From an uncultured Monoglobus sp. (lineage in GTDB: Bacteria; Bacillota; Clostridia; Monoglobales; Monoglobaceae), in NCBI GenBank assembly GCA_947628795.1, contig CANRBF010000007.1, positions 82,943 through 146,942 on the forward strand: DNA of 64,000 nt. The letters run 5' to 3'. This document shows, one piece after another, positions 53,485-61,482 of this stretch. The position numbers were made by a program, and so were the translations under genes. Under the pieces are notes generated by a model that was not told where the DNA came from, did not search any database, and was given only the letters and a program-made list of their open reading frames with translations. The stretch's first letter is position 1. The number at the start of each line of letters is the position of its first letter.

Positions 53485-54993
53485 ATGAATTATTTTAAAA
53501 AGATCCTCGCCTCCGCTTTGGCGGCAAGCTGTGTTTTTATGAGTTTCGGCGGAGCTGTATCAGCCGAGGACGAAACCGCCGCGACGCAAGTATACAGCGG
53601 CGAGTTTATTTCCGAGTACGTTAGCGAGATAGTAGAGTATCTGTCGGTGTTCGCTAAAGACGGCGTCACCTCCGCCTCTCTCTATAAAGCGGGTCTGCTG
53701 GAAGCGCTGAAAGATGATCCGGAGCTGTACGACAAAGTAATGACGGCTATACTTTCCTCAATAGACGATTACTCGGTATTTTATCCCGGTTCGAAAGAAA
53801 CCGATGAGTTTTTATCCGAGCTTGAGGGAACTATCGGCGGTATCGGCATAACAATGAACGAAGTCGGCGGCAAGCTGGTTGTCGGCTCAATATATAACGA
53901 TTCTCCCGCCGAAAAATCCGGGATACTGCCCGGTGATATTCTCTACAGCGCGGACGGGACAAGCCTTTTAGGCGCAACAGTCGATACAGCGCAGAGTCTT
54001 ATACGCGGCGAGATCGGAACAACTGTTGTTATCGGAGTTCTCCGCGGAGGCAGCGAATCGCCTCTATACTTTACCATAACTCGTGAAGAGATCGCCGAAA
54101 AGCTCTCTGTTGCGCACACCGTGCTTGATGGCGTCGACGATCTTGACGGAACGCCGCGCAAAGTCATGTACATAAGGATATACAGCTTTATGGACAATGC
54201 GAGCGCTCAATTTGCCGAGGCTATGAGCGACGCGGAAAAAGAGGGTATCACAGATATAATCGTAGACGTGCGCGACAACGGCGGCGGATATCTGTCCGAG
54301 GCCGTAGCGATTGCGAACAACTTCTTAAAAGACGGCGACATAATCGTGTCCGAGGACCACAAAGCGGATATGTTCGACATAGTTTATAAATCCGACAACA
54401 AATCAGAAAAAAAATACGATCTCGTGGTGTTGGTTAACGAGAACAGCGCCAGCGCGTCAGAGGTTCTTGCTGCCGCTATACAGGACAACGATGCGGGTAT
54501 ACTCATCGGAACGCGCACCTACGGCAAAGGCACGGTTCAATCTATCCTGCCGCTCAAGGACGGAGAGGCAATGAAATTCACTGCCGCCTACTATTTGACT
54601 CCGCTTGGCACAAATATTGATCAAATCGGACTCGAACCCGATTCGACTGTTGAAAACACCTACATCCCGTTTGACCACAGCGGATTCAGCGACTTTGACT
54701 ACGCCGCGGTTTACGAGCAGGGCATGAGCGACCCAAATATCGCGAAGGCCAAAAAGATACTGGCGGTATGGAACAGATTTTTAGGCAACACCGATGATCC
54801 AAGCTTCGGGGCAGATCTGGCTGACGCGATACAGCGATTCCAAGCCATGCACGGCCTGTTCCCATACGGTGTTCTGGATCTCACCACACAGCGTGAACTA
54901 TATAAGGCTCTCGTTGAGACACAGGAGCTTGTTGACGAACAGCTCGATTCCGCAATGCGCCACTACGGCATTGCTCCGAGCGAAAATAAATAA
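53485..54993 (+). CDS. S41 family carboxy-terminal processing protease (CtpA) with peptidoglycan-binding domain
   Basis: A 502-residue exported serine protease. The ATG at 53485 (MNYFKKILASALAASCVF) has TGGAGATG upstream and a signal peptide of about 30 residues; a longer in-frame start overlaps the previous gene and is rejected. A PDZ domain (about 100-190) contains GGIGITMNEVGGKLVV. The S41 domain carries the catalytic Ser/Lys dyad S323 (NSASASEV) and K348 (TYGKGTVQ). The C-terminal about 75 residues (ADLADAIQRFQAMHGLFPYGVLDLTTQ) look like a PG_binding_1 domain, so it should act at the cell wall. It resembles B. subtilis CtpA/CtpB-type proteases. CtpB has a role in sporulation signalling, but the role here is unknown. 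Confidence 0.94.
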   Translation: MNYFKKILASALAASCVFMSFGGAVSAEDETAATQVYSGEFISEYVSEIVEYLSVFAKDGVTSASLYKAGLLEALKDDPELYDKVMTAILSSIDDYSVFYPGSKETDEFLSELEGTIGGIGITMNEVGGKLVVGSIYNDSPAEKSGILPGDILYSADGTSLLGATVDTAQSLIRGEIGTTVVIGVLRGGSESPLYFTITREEIAEKLSVAHTVLDGVDDLDGTPRKVMYIRIYSFMDNASAQFAEAMSDAEKEGITDIIVDVRDNGGGYLSEAVAIANNFLKDGDIIVSEDHKADMFDIVYKSDNKSEKKYDLVVLVNENSASASEVLAAAIQDNDAGILIGTRTYGKGTVQSILPLKDGEAMKFTAAYYLTPLGTNIDQIGLEPDSTVENTYIPFDHSGFSDFDYAAVYEQGMSDPNIAKAKKILAVWNRFLGNTDDPSFGADLADAIQRFQAMHGLFPYGVLDLTTQRELYKALVETQELVDEQLDSAMRHYGIAPSENK

Positions 54994-55053
54994 AGCAAAT
55001 TATTTATAAATACATCCCGCCGAAAAAACTTCATCTAGATACCGCGCTAAAAA

Positions 55054-55087
55054 TAAGAGCTGCGAAACACAGCTCTTATAATTTTTT
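55054..55087. terminator. Bidirectional terminator after the protease gene
   Basis: TAAGAGCTG (55054-55062) and CAGCTCTTA (55070-55078) form a 9-bp stem followed by T-runs. It overlaps the stop codon of the convergent small membrane protein gene. Confidence 0.85.
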
Positions 55088-55438
55088 TATGCCTTTTAGT
55101 TTTTGCATGATTGCCGTTATCAACAAGATAACGGCAAAAATCCCGGCGATCGCCGACCATACTTTAAGGTCGGTATACGTGCCCGCCGACGCCGAGGCGA
55201 GCAGCGCTCCGACTATGTAAAAACACACCGAAACGATCGTTCCCGCGAAGCTTTTGCGAGCCGCGACAGACACAATTCCCGCGGTCAGCATGCAGACCGC
55301 GAGCAGCAGTCCTGCCGAGCCGCTTATCTCGCCGCTCTCCGCGAGGGTGTTCCCGATCCCCACGGCGCAGGATTGAAACATGATCAGCACGCACAGCGCC
55401 ATTGATATTATTCCGATAACCATTCTTATTATTTTCAT
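55076..55438 (-). CDS. Small four-helix membrane protein
   Basis: A 120-residue, very hydrophobic protein with four predicted transmembrane helices (about 5-27, 38-57, 63-83, 90-110). Short loops contain SGEISGSAG and AARKSFAG. Its pattern resembles small DUF-type membrane proteins common in Firmicutes, without conserved charged residues that would suggest transport. AGGAGG-like GGAGG precedes the ATG at 55438. It starts 11 bp after the stop of the lipoprotein gene upstream, so both form an operon. Function unknown. Confidence 0.75.
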   Translation of the reverse strand: MKIIRMVIGIISMALCVLIMFQSCAVGIGNTLAESGEISGSAGLLLAVCMLTAGIVSVAARKSFAGTIVSVCFYIVGALLASASAGTYTDLKVWSAIAGIFAVILLITAIMQKLKGIKKL

Positions 55439-55449
55439 GATCCAACCTC

Positions 55450-56073
55450 CTACTGCAGCGTTATTGTTCCGCTCATTTTTCTGCCGCTTATCCCGAGCCA
55501 GTCGGTGATCGTCACGGTGATCTGTGAAGTTGCGCTTCTCAATATGTACGCCGCCTCGACGTCGAGCGCGCCGCCGTTTTGAACCGTGGTGAGCGACGAC
55601 TGCGCGTCGTAGGTGCCGTCGGTTATTATCGCGCTTTCAAGACCCACGCCGTCCTGAAACAGCTTGACCGACGCCGCGGTTGAAAACATCGACTCGGCGC
55701 TTCCTGTGTTCTTGTAATTAAATTTTAAAATGATCGCGGGGTTTCCCCGGTAGTCCTTCCCGATCCTCGCTCCCTTGTAGGTCAGCGCGCAGTCGGGAAG
55801 CTCGGCTGTGTTCCCGATCTGCAGTTCCGCCGTGCCGTTTGTCTGCGCCTGATTTTGCGTCTGATTTTGCGTTTGGTTTTGCGCCTGACTTTGCGTTTGG
55901 TTTTGGTTCTGTGTCTGTGCTTGGTTCTGCGTCTGCTGCTCGTTCGGCACTGCTCCGCTCTGCTGAGTGTTTGACGCGCCGCAGCCGCACATGGACACTG
56001 TCACGGCCGCCGCCAGAATCAACGCGGATATTTTTTCATAACGATCCCTCCATTTAAAATATAAATAAAGCAT
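55450..56073 (-). CDS. DUF5067/DUF4352-like lipoprotein with Q/N-rich linker; start broken by an A-tract frameshift
   Basis: The frame is open from 56073 (207 residues), but the well-placed start is an ATG at 56039 with GGAGGG 8 bp upstream, which is one base out of frame. ATG is followed by six A; a seventh would give MKKISALILAAAVTVSMCGC, a perfect lipoprotein signal with lipobox SMCG. So either the sequence has a homopolymer error, the gene is frameshifted, or slippage restores the frame. After the lipobox comes an extreme Q/N/T linker (about residues 45-80), then a domain of about 120 residues: LPDCALTYKGARIGKDYRGN, FNYKNTGSAESMF and ITVTITDWLG. This matches the Ig-like DUF5067/DUF4352 exported domains. 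It is transcribed before the small membrane protein. Confidence 0.7.
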   Translation of the reverse strand: MLYLYFKWRDRYEKISALILAAAVTVSMCGCGASNTQQSGAVPNEQQTQNQAQTQNQNQTQSQAQNQTQNQTQNQAQTNGTAELQIGNTAELPDCALTYKGARIGKDYRGNPAIILKFNYKNTGSAESMFSTAASVKLFQDGVGLESAIITDGTYDAQSSLTTVQNGGALDVEAAYILRSATSQITVTITDWLGISGRKMSGTITLQ

Positions 56074-56107
56074 TGCAAATATTTCATAAAATATTATACA
56101 ATGCTTT
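56067..56107 (-). terminator. Long hairpin after the kinase gene, overlapping the lipoprotein -10 box
   Basis: AAAGCATTG (56067-56075) pairs with CAATGCTTT (56099-56107). Inside, AATATTT (56078-56084) pairs with AAATATT (56089-56095) around a 4-nt loop. It is followed by a T-rich stretch on the minus strand, 12 bp after the kinase stop. The minus-strand TATAAT at 56098-56093 lies in this hairpin. Confidence 0.6.
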
Positions 56108-56119
56108 AATTTATATTTG

Positions 56120-57205
56120 TTATACCCTCAGTATAAATTTAAGTATGTCTGTTCCGCCGCCGTATAGAATGATCATAATAACAAAGGCGATAAACAGCAG
56201 CAATATCCACTCTTTGGCTCCGAAACGTCTGAATCTGAAAATTTTTCCGATTTTTTTGTAATTTGCCATAAACGCGAACGGCACGACCGGTATGCTTATA
56301 ACGCTCCAAATTTCCGAAAGTATCGTATACAGATCGGGGCTTGCCGAAATATTTTGAGCCGCCGCGCAAACCGCGCCAAAAAAGCCCGCATAAAACAACA
56401 TGCATATTACCGCGTGTGCCGCGTTTCCGCTCCTGAAACCCGGAATATATTTATAAAAAGGCTTTTTGATCCTGCCGATCTCATAATTTCCGTTTCCGTA
56501 AATCGCGCTCATAAGCTCGGAGACCGAGGAATATCTGTCCTCCATTCGGACGCTCAGGCATCTGCGGATTATTTTTCCCGCCTCGCCTCCGGCGATTTTC
56601 TTGTTCGGCATTTCTCCGGTCAGCATATAATTCATCAAAACGCCGACGGAATATATATCGCTTCTGGCGTCGGTCTGGGCGAAGCCGAACTGCTCCGGCG
56701 GCGCGTAGCCCGCCGTGCCCATTATCGTAGTGTCGGACGAGGCGCCGAGCTTCACGCTGCGCGATATGCCGAAGTCGATAAGCTTCGCGGAGCCGCCGTC
56801 TATCATAACATTGGCCGCCGAAATGTCGCGGTGAATAATGTTCATCCTATGCATTTCCGCGAGAAGCTCGAAGGCGGGGCGCAGCAGTTTCATAACCGCG
56901 TCAGGAGTCATCGGACCGTTTTGGCTTATATATTTTTCAACGGTCACGCCGTTTATAAATTCCTCGATAATCACAGCGTAATCGCGAAATCTGTGAACGC
57001 AGAATACCCGAGCCTTCGCCTCGGACGGTATCCGCGAAAGCCGCTCGTATATATCTGCCCGCTCCAAAGACACGTTTTTTCTCACGTACAGACGTCCCGA
57101 GCGCTCGTCCCTGACAAGGCACACCGAGCCGTCGCCGTTCATTTTTTCAACGTCATAGCATACCGAGAACAAATTTTCGTCATAATCTTGGTTAAATTCC
57201 GTCAT
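56120..57205 (-). CDS. Membrane-anchored serine/threonine protein kinase
   Basis: A 361-residue Hanks-type kinase. The N-lobe has a degenerate glycine loop (NGDGSVCLVRDERSGRLY), then LYVRKNV with the likely ATP-binding lysine. The catalytic loop IIHRDISAANVMID has D127 and N132, DFG is LIDFGISRS (D144), and the activation segment MGTAGYAPPEQFG is typical. Two or three transmembrane helices occupy about 265-355, so the kinase is held at the membrane with no PASTA or other extracellular sensor. The start at 57205 has AGAGGTG 7 bp upstream. It is divergent from an HTH-like gene, and the two promoters overlap. I infer that the HTH protein regulates, or is a target of, this kinase. Confidence 0.88.
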   Translation of the reverse strand: MTEFNQDYDENLFSVCYDVEKMNGDGSVCLVRDERSGRLYVRKNVSLERADIYERLSRIPSEAKARVFCVHRFRDYAVIIEEFINGVTVEKYISQNGPMTPDAVMKLLRPAFELLAEMHRMNIIHRDISAANVMIDGGSAKLIDFGISRSVKLGASSDTTIMGTAGYAPPEQFGFAQTDARSDIYSVGVLMNYMLTGEMPNKKIAGGEAGKIIRRCLSVRMEDRYSSVSELMSAIYGNGNYEIGRIKKPFYKYIPGFRSGNAAHAVICMLFYAGFFGAVCAAAQNISASPDLYTILSEIWSVISIPVVPFAFMANYKKIGKIFRFRRFGAKEWILLLFIAFVIMIILYGGGTDILKFILRV

Positions 57206-57218
57206 ATATCTGCACCTC

Positions 57219-57247
57219 TTGACATACTATACCATAAAATATATAAT
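57219..57247 (+). promoter_or_regulatory. Promoter of the HTH-like gene, overlapping the kinase promoter
   Basis: TTGACA at 57219-57224, 17-bp spacer, TATAAT at 57242-57247. The opposing kinase promoter occupies 57226-57255, so the two cannot be occupied at once. Confidence 0.85.
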
Positions 57248-57255
57248 TAAGTCAA
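57226..57255 (-). promoter_or_regulatory. Promoter of the Ser/Thr kinase gene
   Basis: On the minus strand TTGACT (57255-57250), an 18-bp spacer and TATAGT (57231-57226). Predicted transcription starts near 57219, leaving a leader of only about 14 nt that begins at the ribosome site. Confidence 0.75.
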
Positions 57256-57291
57256 ACAAAGCAAGCCTAATCAAATAAGGAGTGACAGATC

Positions 57292-57714
57292 ATGCCGAAA
57301 TCAACCGGGGAACTGCTTGAGATACTCAAGTCGAGCGATGATGTACAAAAATTTCTGGACGAATACAAGGATGACCTAAAAGGTCTCGACACCGCCGAGT
57401 ATCTTAATATACTGCTGCGCGAAAAAGACCTTGAAAAATCCGAGGTTATCAAGAGAGGCAATATAAACGGAATATACGCCTACAAAATATTCAACGGCGA
57501 AAGAAAGCCGTCTCGGAGCAAATTGCTGTGCCTCGCCTTTGGAATGTGTCTTGACCTTGACGAGACACAGCGTCTGCTCGCCGTTTCTGACTGCGGCATG
57601 CTGTATTCCAAAAATCCCGCCGACGCCGTGATTATCCACTCTATAACAAACAAACTTTCAGTGATGGAGTGCAACGAGATTCTTTATGAGAACAACTTGC
57701 CTATAATCGAATAG
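57292..57714 (+). CDS. HTH (Cro/C1-like) small regulator paired with the Ser/Thr kinase
   Basis: A 140-residue protein. After a helical start (GELLEILKSSDDVQKFLDEY), residues about 38-95 read AEYLNILLREKDLEKSEVIK, then NGIYAYKIFNGERKPSRSKLL. The helix-turn-helix spacing and the A-Y-x-I-F-x-G-x-x-x-P-S-R motif fit a divergent Cro/C1-type DNA-binding fold. The C-terminal part (LDLDETQRLLAVSDCGMLYSKNPADAVIIHSI) is characteristic of a family common in gut Clostridia, often beside Ser/Thr kinases in my recollection. AAGGAG at 57276-57281 precedes the ATG. It is divergent from the kinase and convergent with ribH, whose stop lies one base from its own. Targets unknown. Confidence 0.75.
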   Translation: MPKSTGELLEILKSSDDVQKFLDEYKDDLKGLDTAEYLNILLREKDLEKSEVIKRGNINGIYAYKIFNGERKPSRSKLLCLAFGMCLDLDETQRLLAVSDCGMLYSKNPADAVIIHSITNKLSVMECNEILYENNLPIIE

Positions 57715-57715
57715 C

Positions 57716-58186
57716 TTATTTTTCTATTTCTCTTATCAGGTTGACCATTTCTATGGCGCCCAGCGCGCAGTCGTAGCCTTTGTTGCCGGCTTTGGTTCCG
57801 GCTCTTTCTATCGCCTGCTCGATATTGTCGGTGGTGAGTATACCGAACATGATTGGAACGCCGCTTCTGAGTGCTTCGGCCGCGATACCCTTTGACACCT
57901 CGTTACACACATAATCATAATGGGATGTGGCGCCGCGGATCACCGCGCCCAGGCATATGACCGCGTCGTATTTTCCGCTCTTTGCCATTTTTGAGGCTGC
58001 CAGAGGTATCTCAAACGCGCCGGGCACCCACGCCAGCTCAATATCGTCGTCTCGAATGTCGTGGCGCCTTAACCCGTCCTCCGCTCCCGAGATCAGCTTC
58101 GACACGATGAACTCATTGAACCTTGAGGCCACGATGCCGACCTTGATTCTTGACTTATTTACAACTTTTCCTTCATAGATTTTCAT
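57716..58186 (-). CDS. ribH: 6,7-dimethyl-8-ribityllumazine synthase
   Basis: A 156-residue lumazine synthase, normal length. It condenses 3,4-dihydroxy-2-butanone 4-phosphate with the ribitylaminouracil. Signatures: [12 protein letters not shown] (aromatic Phe near the start), [34 protein letters not shown] (catalytic His), and [23 protein letters not shown]. The ATG at 58186 has AGGAGG upstream. It is the last rib gene, but 260 bp of repeats now separate it from ribBA, so its expression may differ from the rest of the operon. Confidence 0.97.
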   Translation of the reverse strand: MKIYEGKVVNKSRIKVGIVASRFNEFIVSKLISGAEDGLRRHDIRDDDIELAWVPGAFEIPLAASKMAKSGKYDAVICLGAVIRGATSHYDYVCNEVSKGIAAEALRSGVPIMFGILTTDNIEQAIERAGTKAGNKGYDCALGAIEMVNLIREIEK

Positions 58187-58199
58187 AAAAATTCCTCCT

Positions 58200-58228
58200 A
58201 ACGTAGTGATTAATGATTAGTGAATAGG
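58200..58228 (+). repeat. TAG heptad repeat, copy D
   Basis: AACGTAG, TGATTAA, TGATTAG and TGAATAG, then G. It abuts the AGGAGG ribosome site of ribH on the minus strand, as do copies B and C for their genes. Confidence 0.8.
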
Positions 58229-58311
58229 TTCTCCCCTCAGTCGGGCTTTGCCCGACAGCTCCCCCAAGGGGCGCCAATTCTTTGCCTCCTCCCGCGGCCG
58301 AGCCTATTTTC
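58228..58311. repeat. GC-rich palindromic patch between ribBA and ribH
   Basis: CCCCTCAGTCGGGCTTTGCC, then CGACAGCTCCCCCAAGGGGC and GCGGCCGAG. It shares its words and their order with 9882-9942, and like that copy it lies next to a heptad repeat. Confidence 0.7.
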
Positions 58312-58317
58312 CTTTAC

Positions 58318-58473
58318 AAATCCAAAATGTGACCCATTTTTCGTCGCAAATCCCTACGCTTGTTCGCTTCCACGCAAGCGTGTAAGTCTCACTTGCTTCG
58401 GGTTTGCTCCTCTTTCCCCAAAAGCCCTTCGGGCTTTCCGGGAGCCCTATAAATCCAAAATGTGACCCATTTT
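58318..58473. mobile_element. Double-hairpin insertion flanked by 23-bp direct repeats at the 3' end of ribBA
   Basis: A 110-bp insert (58341-58450) lies between identical 23-bp direct repeats, at 58318-58340 and 58451-58473 (AAATCCAAAATG...CCCATTTT). The insert is a copy of the double-hairpin unit found at 52880-52976: CTTCCACGC-AA-GCGTGTAAG, then AAAGCCCTTCGGGCTTT, ending CGGGAGCCCT. The duplicated 23 bp is the last coding sequence of ribBA (KMGHILD). Both copies would end the protein at the same residue: TTA-TAG now, and TTG-TAA beyond the outer copy. This looks like target duplication by a small non-autonomous element. Confidence 0.7.
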
Positions 58474-59646
58474 GGATTTTTTGGTTTTGAGATAAAACAG
58501 ATCTATGTCGTTTGGTTTTATTTGGATCGGAACACGCTCGGCTATTTCCATCCCGAAACCCGAAAGCTGATATATCTTGTCGGGATTGTTGGTGAGCAGC
58601 CGCAGGGTCTTGGCCCCAAGATCGCGCAAAATCTGTGCGCCGATATAATATTCTCGCAAATCGCCCTCAAAACCAAGAGCGATGTTGGCCTCAAGGGTGT
58701 CAAGTCCGCCGTCCTGCAGCTCGTAGGCGCGCAGCTTATTTATAAGACCTATTCCTCTGCCTTCCTGTCTCATGTAAAGCAGGATGCCGCGGCCCTCTTT
58801 TTCGATTGCGGTCATCGCCGCCGCCAGCTGCTGGCCGCAGTCGCAGCGCAGCGAACCGAAGGCGTCCCCGGTCAAACACTCGGAGTGGACGCGGCACAGA
58901 AGATCTTTCCCGTCTCCGATATCGCCCTTGACAAGCGCCACATGATGCTCGCCGTTGAGCTTGTTGACATAGCCGCAAGCCGTGAAATTGCCGTACTTCG
59001 TCGGCAGCTTGGTGATCGCCACCCGCTCGACCAGCACATCGTACTGCTTGCGGTAGTCACTCAGAGCGCGGATCGTTATATATTTAAGCCTCCACTTTTT
59101 CGCGAACTCCGCAAGCTCGCCGCGCCGCATCATGGTTCCGTCGTCGCGCATTATCTCGCAGCACAGACCCACCGGCTTGAGTCCCGACAAACGCATAAGG
59201 TCCACGGTCGCCTCGGTGTGGCCCCGTCGCTCGAGCACTCCGTTTTTCTTGGATATCAACGGAAACATGTGGCCCGGCCTTCTGAAATCCTCGGGCTTTG
59301 AGTTTTCGTCAGCGCACCTTATCGCGGTCATTGACCGCTCCGCCGCCGATATGCCCGTGGTCGTGCTGACATGATCGACCGACACGGTGAAAGCGGTCTC
59401 ATGGTTGTCGGTATTGTCATCGACCATCTGCGGAAATTTGAGGCGCCGCGCGGTATCGGCGTCCATCGGCATGCATATCAGACCTTTGGCATATTTTGCC
59501 ATAAAATTCACATTCTCGGTCGTCGCGAACTCCGCGGCGCAGATCAAGTCCCCCTCGTCCTCGCGGCTCTCATCGTCCGAGACAACAATTATTTCCCCGT
59601 TTTTGAGCGCTTCGAGCGCCTCGGGTATTTCCGAAAAATTTGTCAT
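58447..59646 (-). CDS. ribBA: Bifunctional 3,4-dihydroxy-2-butanone-4-phosphate synthase / GTP cyclohydrolase II
   Basis: A 399-residue fusion supplying both riboflavin precursors. The ATG at 59646 ([20 protein letters not shown]) sits 8 bp after GGGAAG; a GTG three codons upstream is too close to that site. The RibB domain (1-200) has [33 protein letters not shown] and [17 protein letters not shown]. The RibA domain (about 205-395) has [21 protein letters not shown] with the three zinc cysteines, [18 protein letters not shown] and [13 protein letters not shown]. It lies between ribE and ribH. The final codons are part of a 23-bp duplication around a small insertion. Confidence 0.97.
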   Translation of the reverse strand: MTNFSEIPEALEALKNGEIIVVSDDESREDEGDLICAAEFATTENVNFMAKYAKGLICMPMDADTARRLKFPQMVDDNTDNHETAFTVSVDHVSTTTGISAAERSMTAIRCADENSKPEDFRRPGHMFPLISKKNGVLERRGHTEATVDLMRLSGLKPVGLCCEIMRDDGTMMRRGELAEFAKKWRLKYITIRALSDYRKQYDVLVERVAITKLPTKYGNFTACGYVNKLNGEHHVALVKGDIGDGKDLLCRVHSECLTGDAFGSLRCDCGQQLAAAMTAIEKEGRGILLYMRQEGRGIGLINKLRAYELQDGGLDTLEANIALGFEGDLREYYIGAQILRDLGAKTLRLLTNNPDKIYQLSGFGMEIAERVPIQIKPNDIDLFYLKTKKSKMGHILDL

Positions 59647-59667
59647 AAATATCACTTCCCTATTTGT

Positions 59668-60300
59668 CTAAAATCCGTATTTTGTCAAAAACTCTCTCGT
59701 TATGCCTCCGCCGTTTTTGGCTGACAGAGTTTTTTCAACATACTTTGCGATGCAGTCTGTCTCTATATTGACCGCGTCTCCGACTTTTTTGCGGCTCAAA
59801 GTCGTGTTTTTCGCGGTGTGCGGGATAACCGAAACAGTGAAGATCTCTCCATTGACATCCGCCACGGTCAGGCTTATTCCGTCGATCGCGACCGAGCCTT
59901 TTTCGGTAATATGCCGCGCGAGATCACCCGCTTTTATTGTATACACGATCGCGTTGTCATCGTTTTTGATGCTTGTTATCGTGCCCAAACCGTCTATATG
60001 GCCGGTCACTATGTGGCCGCCCATGCGTCCTCCAAGCATGACCGCGCGCTCCAGGTTTACGCTGTCGCCGATCTTGAGTCCGCTCAGCATCGAGCGGCTA
60101 AGGGTCTCGCGCATAACGTCTGCGGTGAATGTCCTGCCGGAAATTTCCGCGGCCGTCAGACATACTCCGCTGACCGAAACGCTGTCGCCGATCTGAAGAT
60201 CTGTGAATATCTTGTCTCCCTCTATTGTCAGCCTCGACGAGGCTCCGCCACGGACGATATTATCAATTTTTCCTGTTTCCTCTATTATCCCTGTGAACAC
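59668..60300 (-). CDS. ribE: Riboflavin synthase (alpha subunit)
   Basis: A 210-residue enzyme that dismutates two 6,7-dimethyl-8-ribityllumazine molecules to riboflavin. It shows the two internal lumazine-binding repeats: repeat 1 starts MFTGIIEETGKI and holds SVSGVCLTAAE; repeat 2 starts HIVTGHIDGLGTI and holds AIDGISLTVADV. The length is typical. The start at 60300 overlaps the end of ribD by 16 bp, implying translational coupling. The C-terminus (GGGITREFLTKYGF) is normal for clostridial proteins. Confidence 0.97.
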   Translation of the reverse strand: MFTGIIEETGKIDNIVRGGASSRLTIEGDKIFTDLQIGDSVSVSGVCLTAAEISGRTFTADVMRETLSRSMLSGLKIGDSVNLERAVMLGGRMGGHIVTGHIDGLGTITSIKNDDNAIVYTIKAGDLARHITEKGSVAIDGISLTVADVNGEIFTVSVIPHTAKNTTLSRKKVGDAVNIETDCIAKYVEKTLSAKNGGGITREFLTKYGF

Positions 60301-61379
60301 CTGATCTCCCCCTCTATCAGAAAATCATCACCGAGCCTGCTGATCTTCGGCTCACTTATCCGAAACGCGCTCGACGGCTCGGTTACTCCCACGCCGCTCA
60401 CGGGAGTTTTCGCGCCCGCGCCTCCGAAGATCTTGGGCGCGATATAGCACTTAACATAATCGACTATGCCCGCTTTCAGCGCCGACCAGGCGATCTCTCC
60501 GCCACCCTCTATAATAACGCTGTCGATCTTAAGCTCGCCAAGTTTTTTCATGAGCAGTTTGAGGTTGACGCGTCCGTCCCTGCCCGCGGCGCGGATCACG
60601 CGGCAGCCCGCTTCGATATACGGTTCGGCGCGCTTCTCGCCGCCGGAGCATGTCGCGATAACAGTCGGTATTTCTTTGGCGGTACGCACAAGCTTTGAAT
60701 CAAGCGGAGTCATAAGAGCGCTGTCACACACAATGCGCGTCGGATTTGTTCCGCCTTCTATTCGGCAGGTGAGCTCGGGATCGTCAGCGATAACCGTGTT
60801 CACTCCCACAAGTATCGCCGAATAGGCGTTTCTGTCGCGATGGGTATCCTCTCGGGCCTTTTCTCCTGTTATCCATTTGGATTTTCCGCCGACCGCCGCT
60901 ATCTTTCCGTCGGCGGTCATGGCGTATTTGAGCATCACATACGGTTCACCGCTCGTGATATAGTGCATAAAAATTTTGTTGAGCTCCAAACACTCTTTTT
61001 CAAGCGCTCCTACAACGACTTCGATCCCGTTTTGCCGCAGCCTTTCGGCGCCGCGGCCGCCCACTTTGGGATTCGAGTCGAGAGTGCCGATAAACACTCT
61101 TTTAATGCCGCTCTCTATCACCGCGTCGGCACAGGGCGGCGTCTTTCCGAAATGACAGCAGGGCTCAAGCGTCACATACATATCAGCGCCCTCGGGTCTT
61201 TCCGAGCACGCTGCGAGAGCGTTTCGCTCGGCGTGGGGTTCGCCGTATTTTTTGTGGTACCCCTCGCCTATTATCTTGCCGTCCTTCACTATCACGCAGC
61301 CCACCATGGGATTGGGCGAGGTCCTACCCCTGCCCATTGCCGCCAGTTCAAGCGCGCGGAGCATGTACTTTTTATTCAC
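60285..61379 (-). CDS. ribD: Bifunctional diaminohydroxyphosphoribosylaminopyrimidine deaminase / 5-amino-6-(5-phosphoribosylamino)uracil reductase
   Basis: A 364-residue fusion. The deaminase domain (1-145) has the zinc site HAERNAL and TLEPCCHFGKTPPC. The reductase domain (about 147-360) has MLKYAMTADGKIAAVGGKSKWITGEKAR-type residues (split here by function) and GGGEIAWSALKAGIVDYVKCY. The start is GTG at 61379 with AGGAGG at 61388-61393; no better ATG is in frame. It is first in ribD-ribE-ribBA-ribH and directly follows the FMN riboswitch, whose second terminator ends at the ribosome site. Confidence 0.96.
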   Translation of the reverse strand: MNKKYMLRALELAAMGRGRTSPNPMVGCVIVKDGKIIGEGYHKKYGEPHAERNALAACSERPEGADMYVTLEPCCHFGKTPPCADAVIESGIKRVFIGTLDSNPKVGGRGAERLRQNGIEVVVGALEKECLELNKIFMHYITSGEPYVMLKYAMTADGKIAAVGGKSKWITGEKAREDTHRDRNAYSAILVGVNTVIADDPELTCRIEGGTNPTRIVCDSALMTPLDSKLVRTAKEIPTVIATCSGGEKRAEPYIEAGCRVIRAAGRDGRVNLKLLMKKLGELKIDSVIIEGGGEIAWSALKAGIVDYVKCYIAPKIFGGAGAKTPVSGVGVTEPSSAFRISEPKISRLGDDFLIEGEIRCSQG

Positions 61380-61394
61380 TGTTTCCGCCTCCTA

Positions 61395-61424
61395 TCAAAA
61401 AAGCCCCGAGCAAAATTCGGGGCC
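61395..61424 (-). terminator. Second riboswitch terminator, next to the ribD ribosome site
   Basis: On the minus strand GCCCCGA and TCGGGGC (plus 61403-61409 and 61417-61423) form a 7-bp stem, extended by weaker pairs, followed by six T. The ribosome site of ribD starts 2-3 nt after the T-run. Confidence 0.8.
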
Positions 61425-61433
61425 TTATCTCAA

Positions 61434-61464
61434 AACAAAAACTCCGAGGTCTTGCCTTCGGAGC
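61434..61464 (-). terminator. First riboswitch terminator
   Basis: On the minus strand CTCCGA (61463-61458) and TCGGAG (61447-61442) form a stem around AGGCAAGACC, followed by TTTTTGTTTT. It lies 20 nt after the FMN aptamer and is the expected ligand-controlled terminator. Confidence 0.75.
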
Positions 61465-61482
61465 ATTTTTACATAATGAGTT

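Noticed and set aside
58220..58465. 81-residue frame between ribH and ribBA
   Set aside because: It runs through palindromic repeats and the insertion element; no coding signal.
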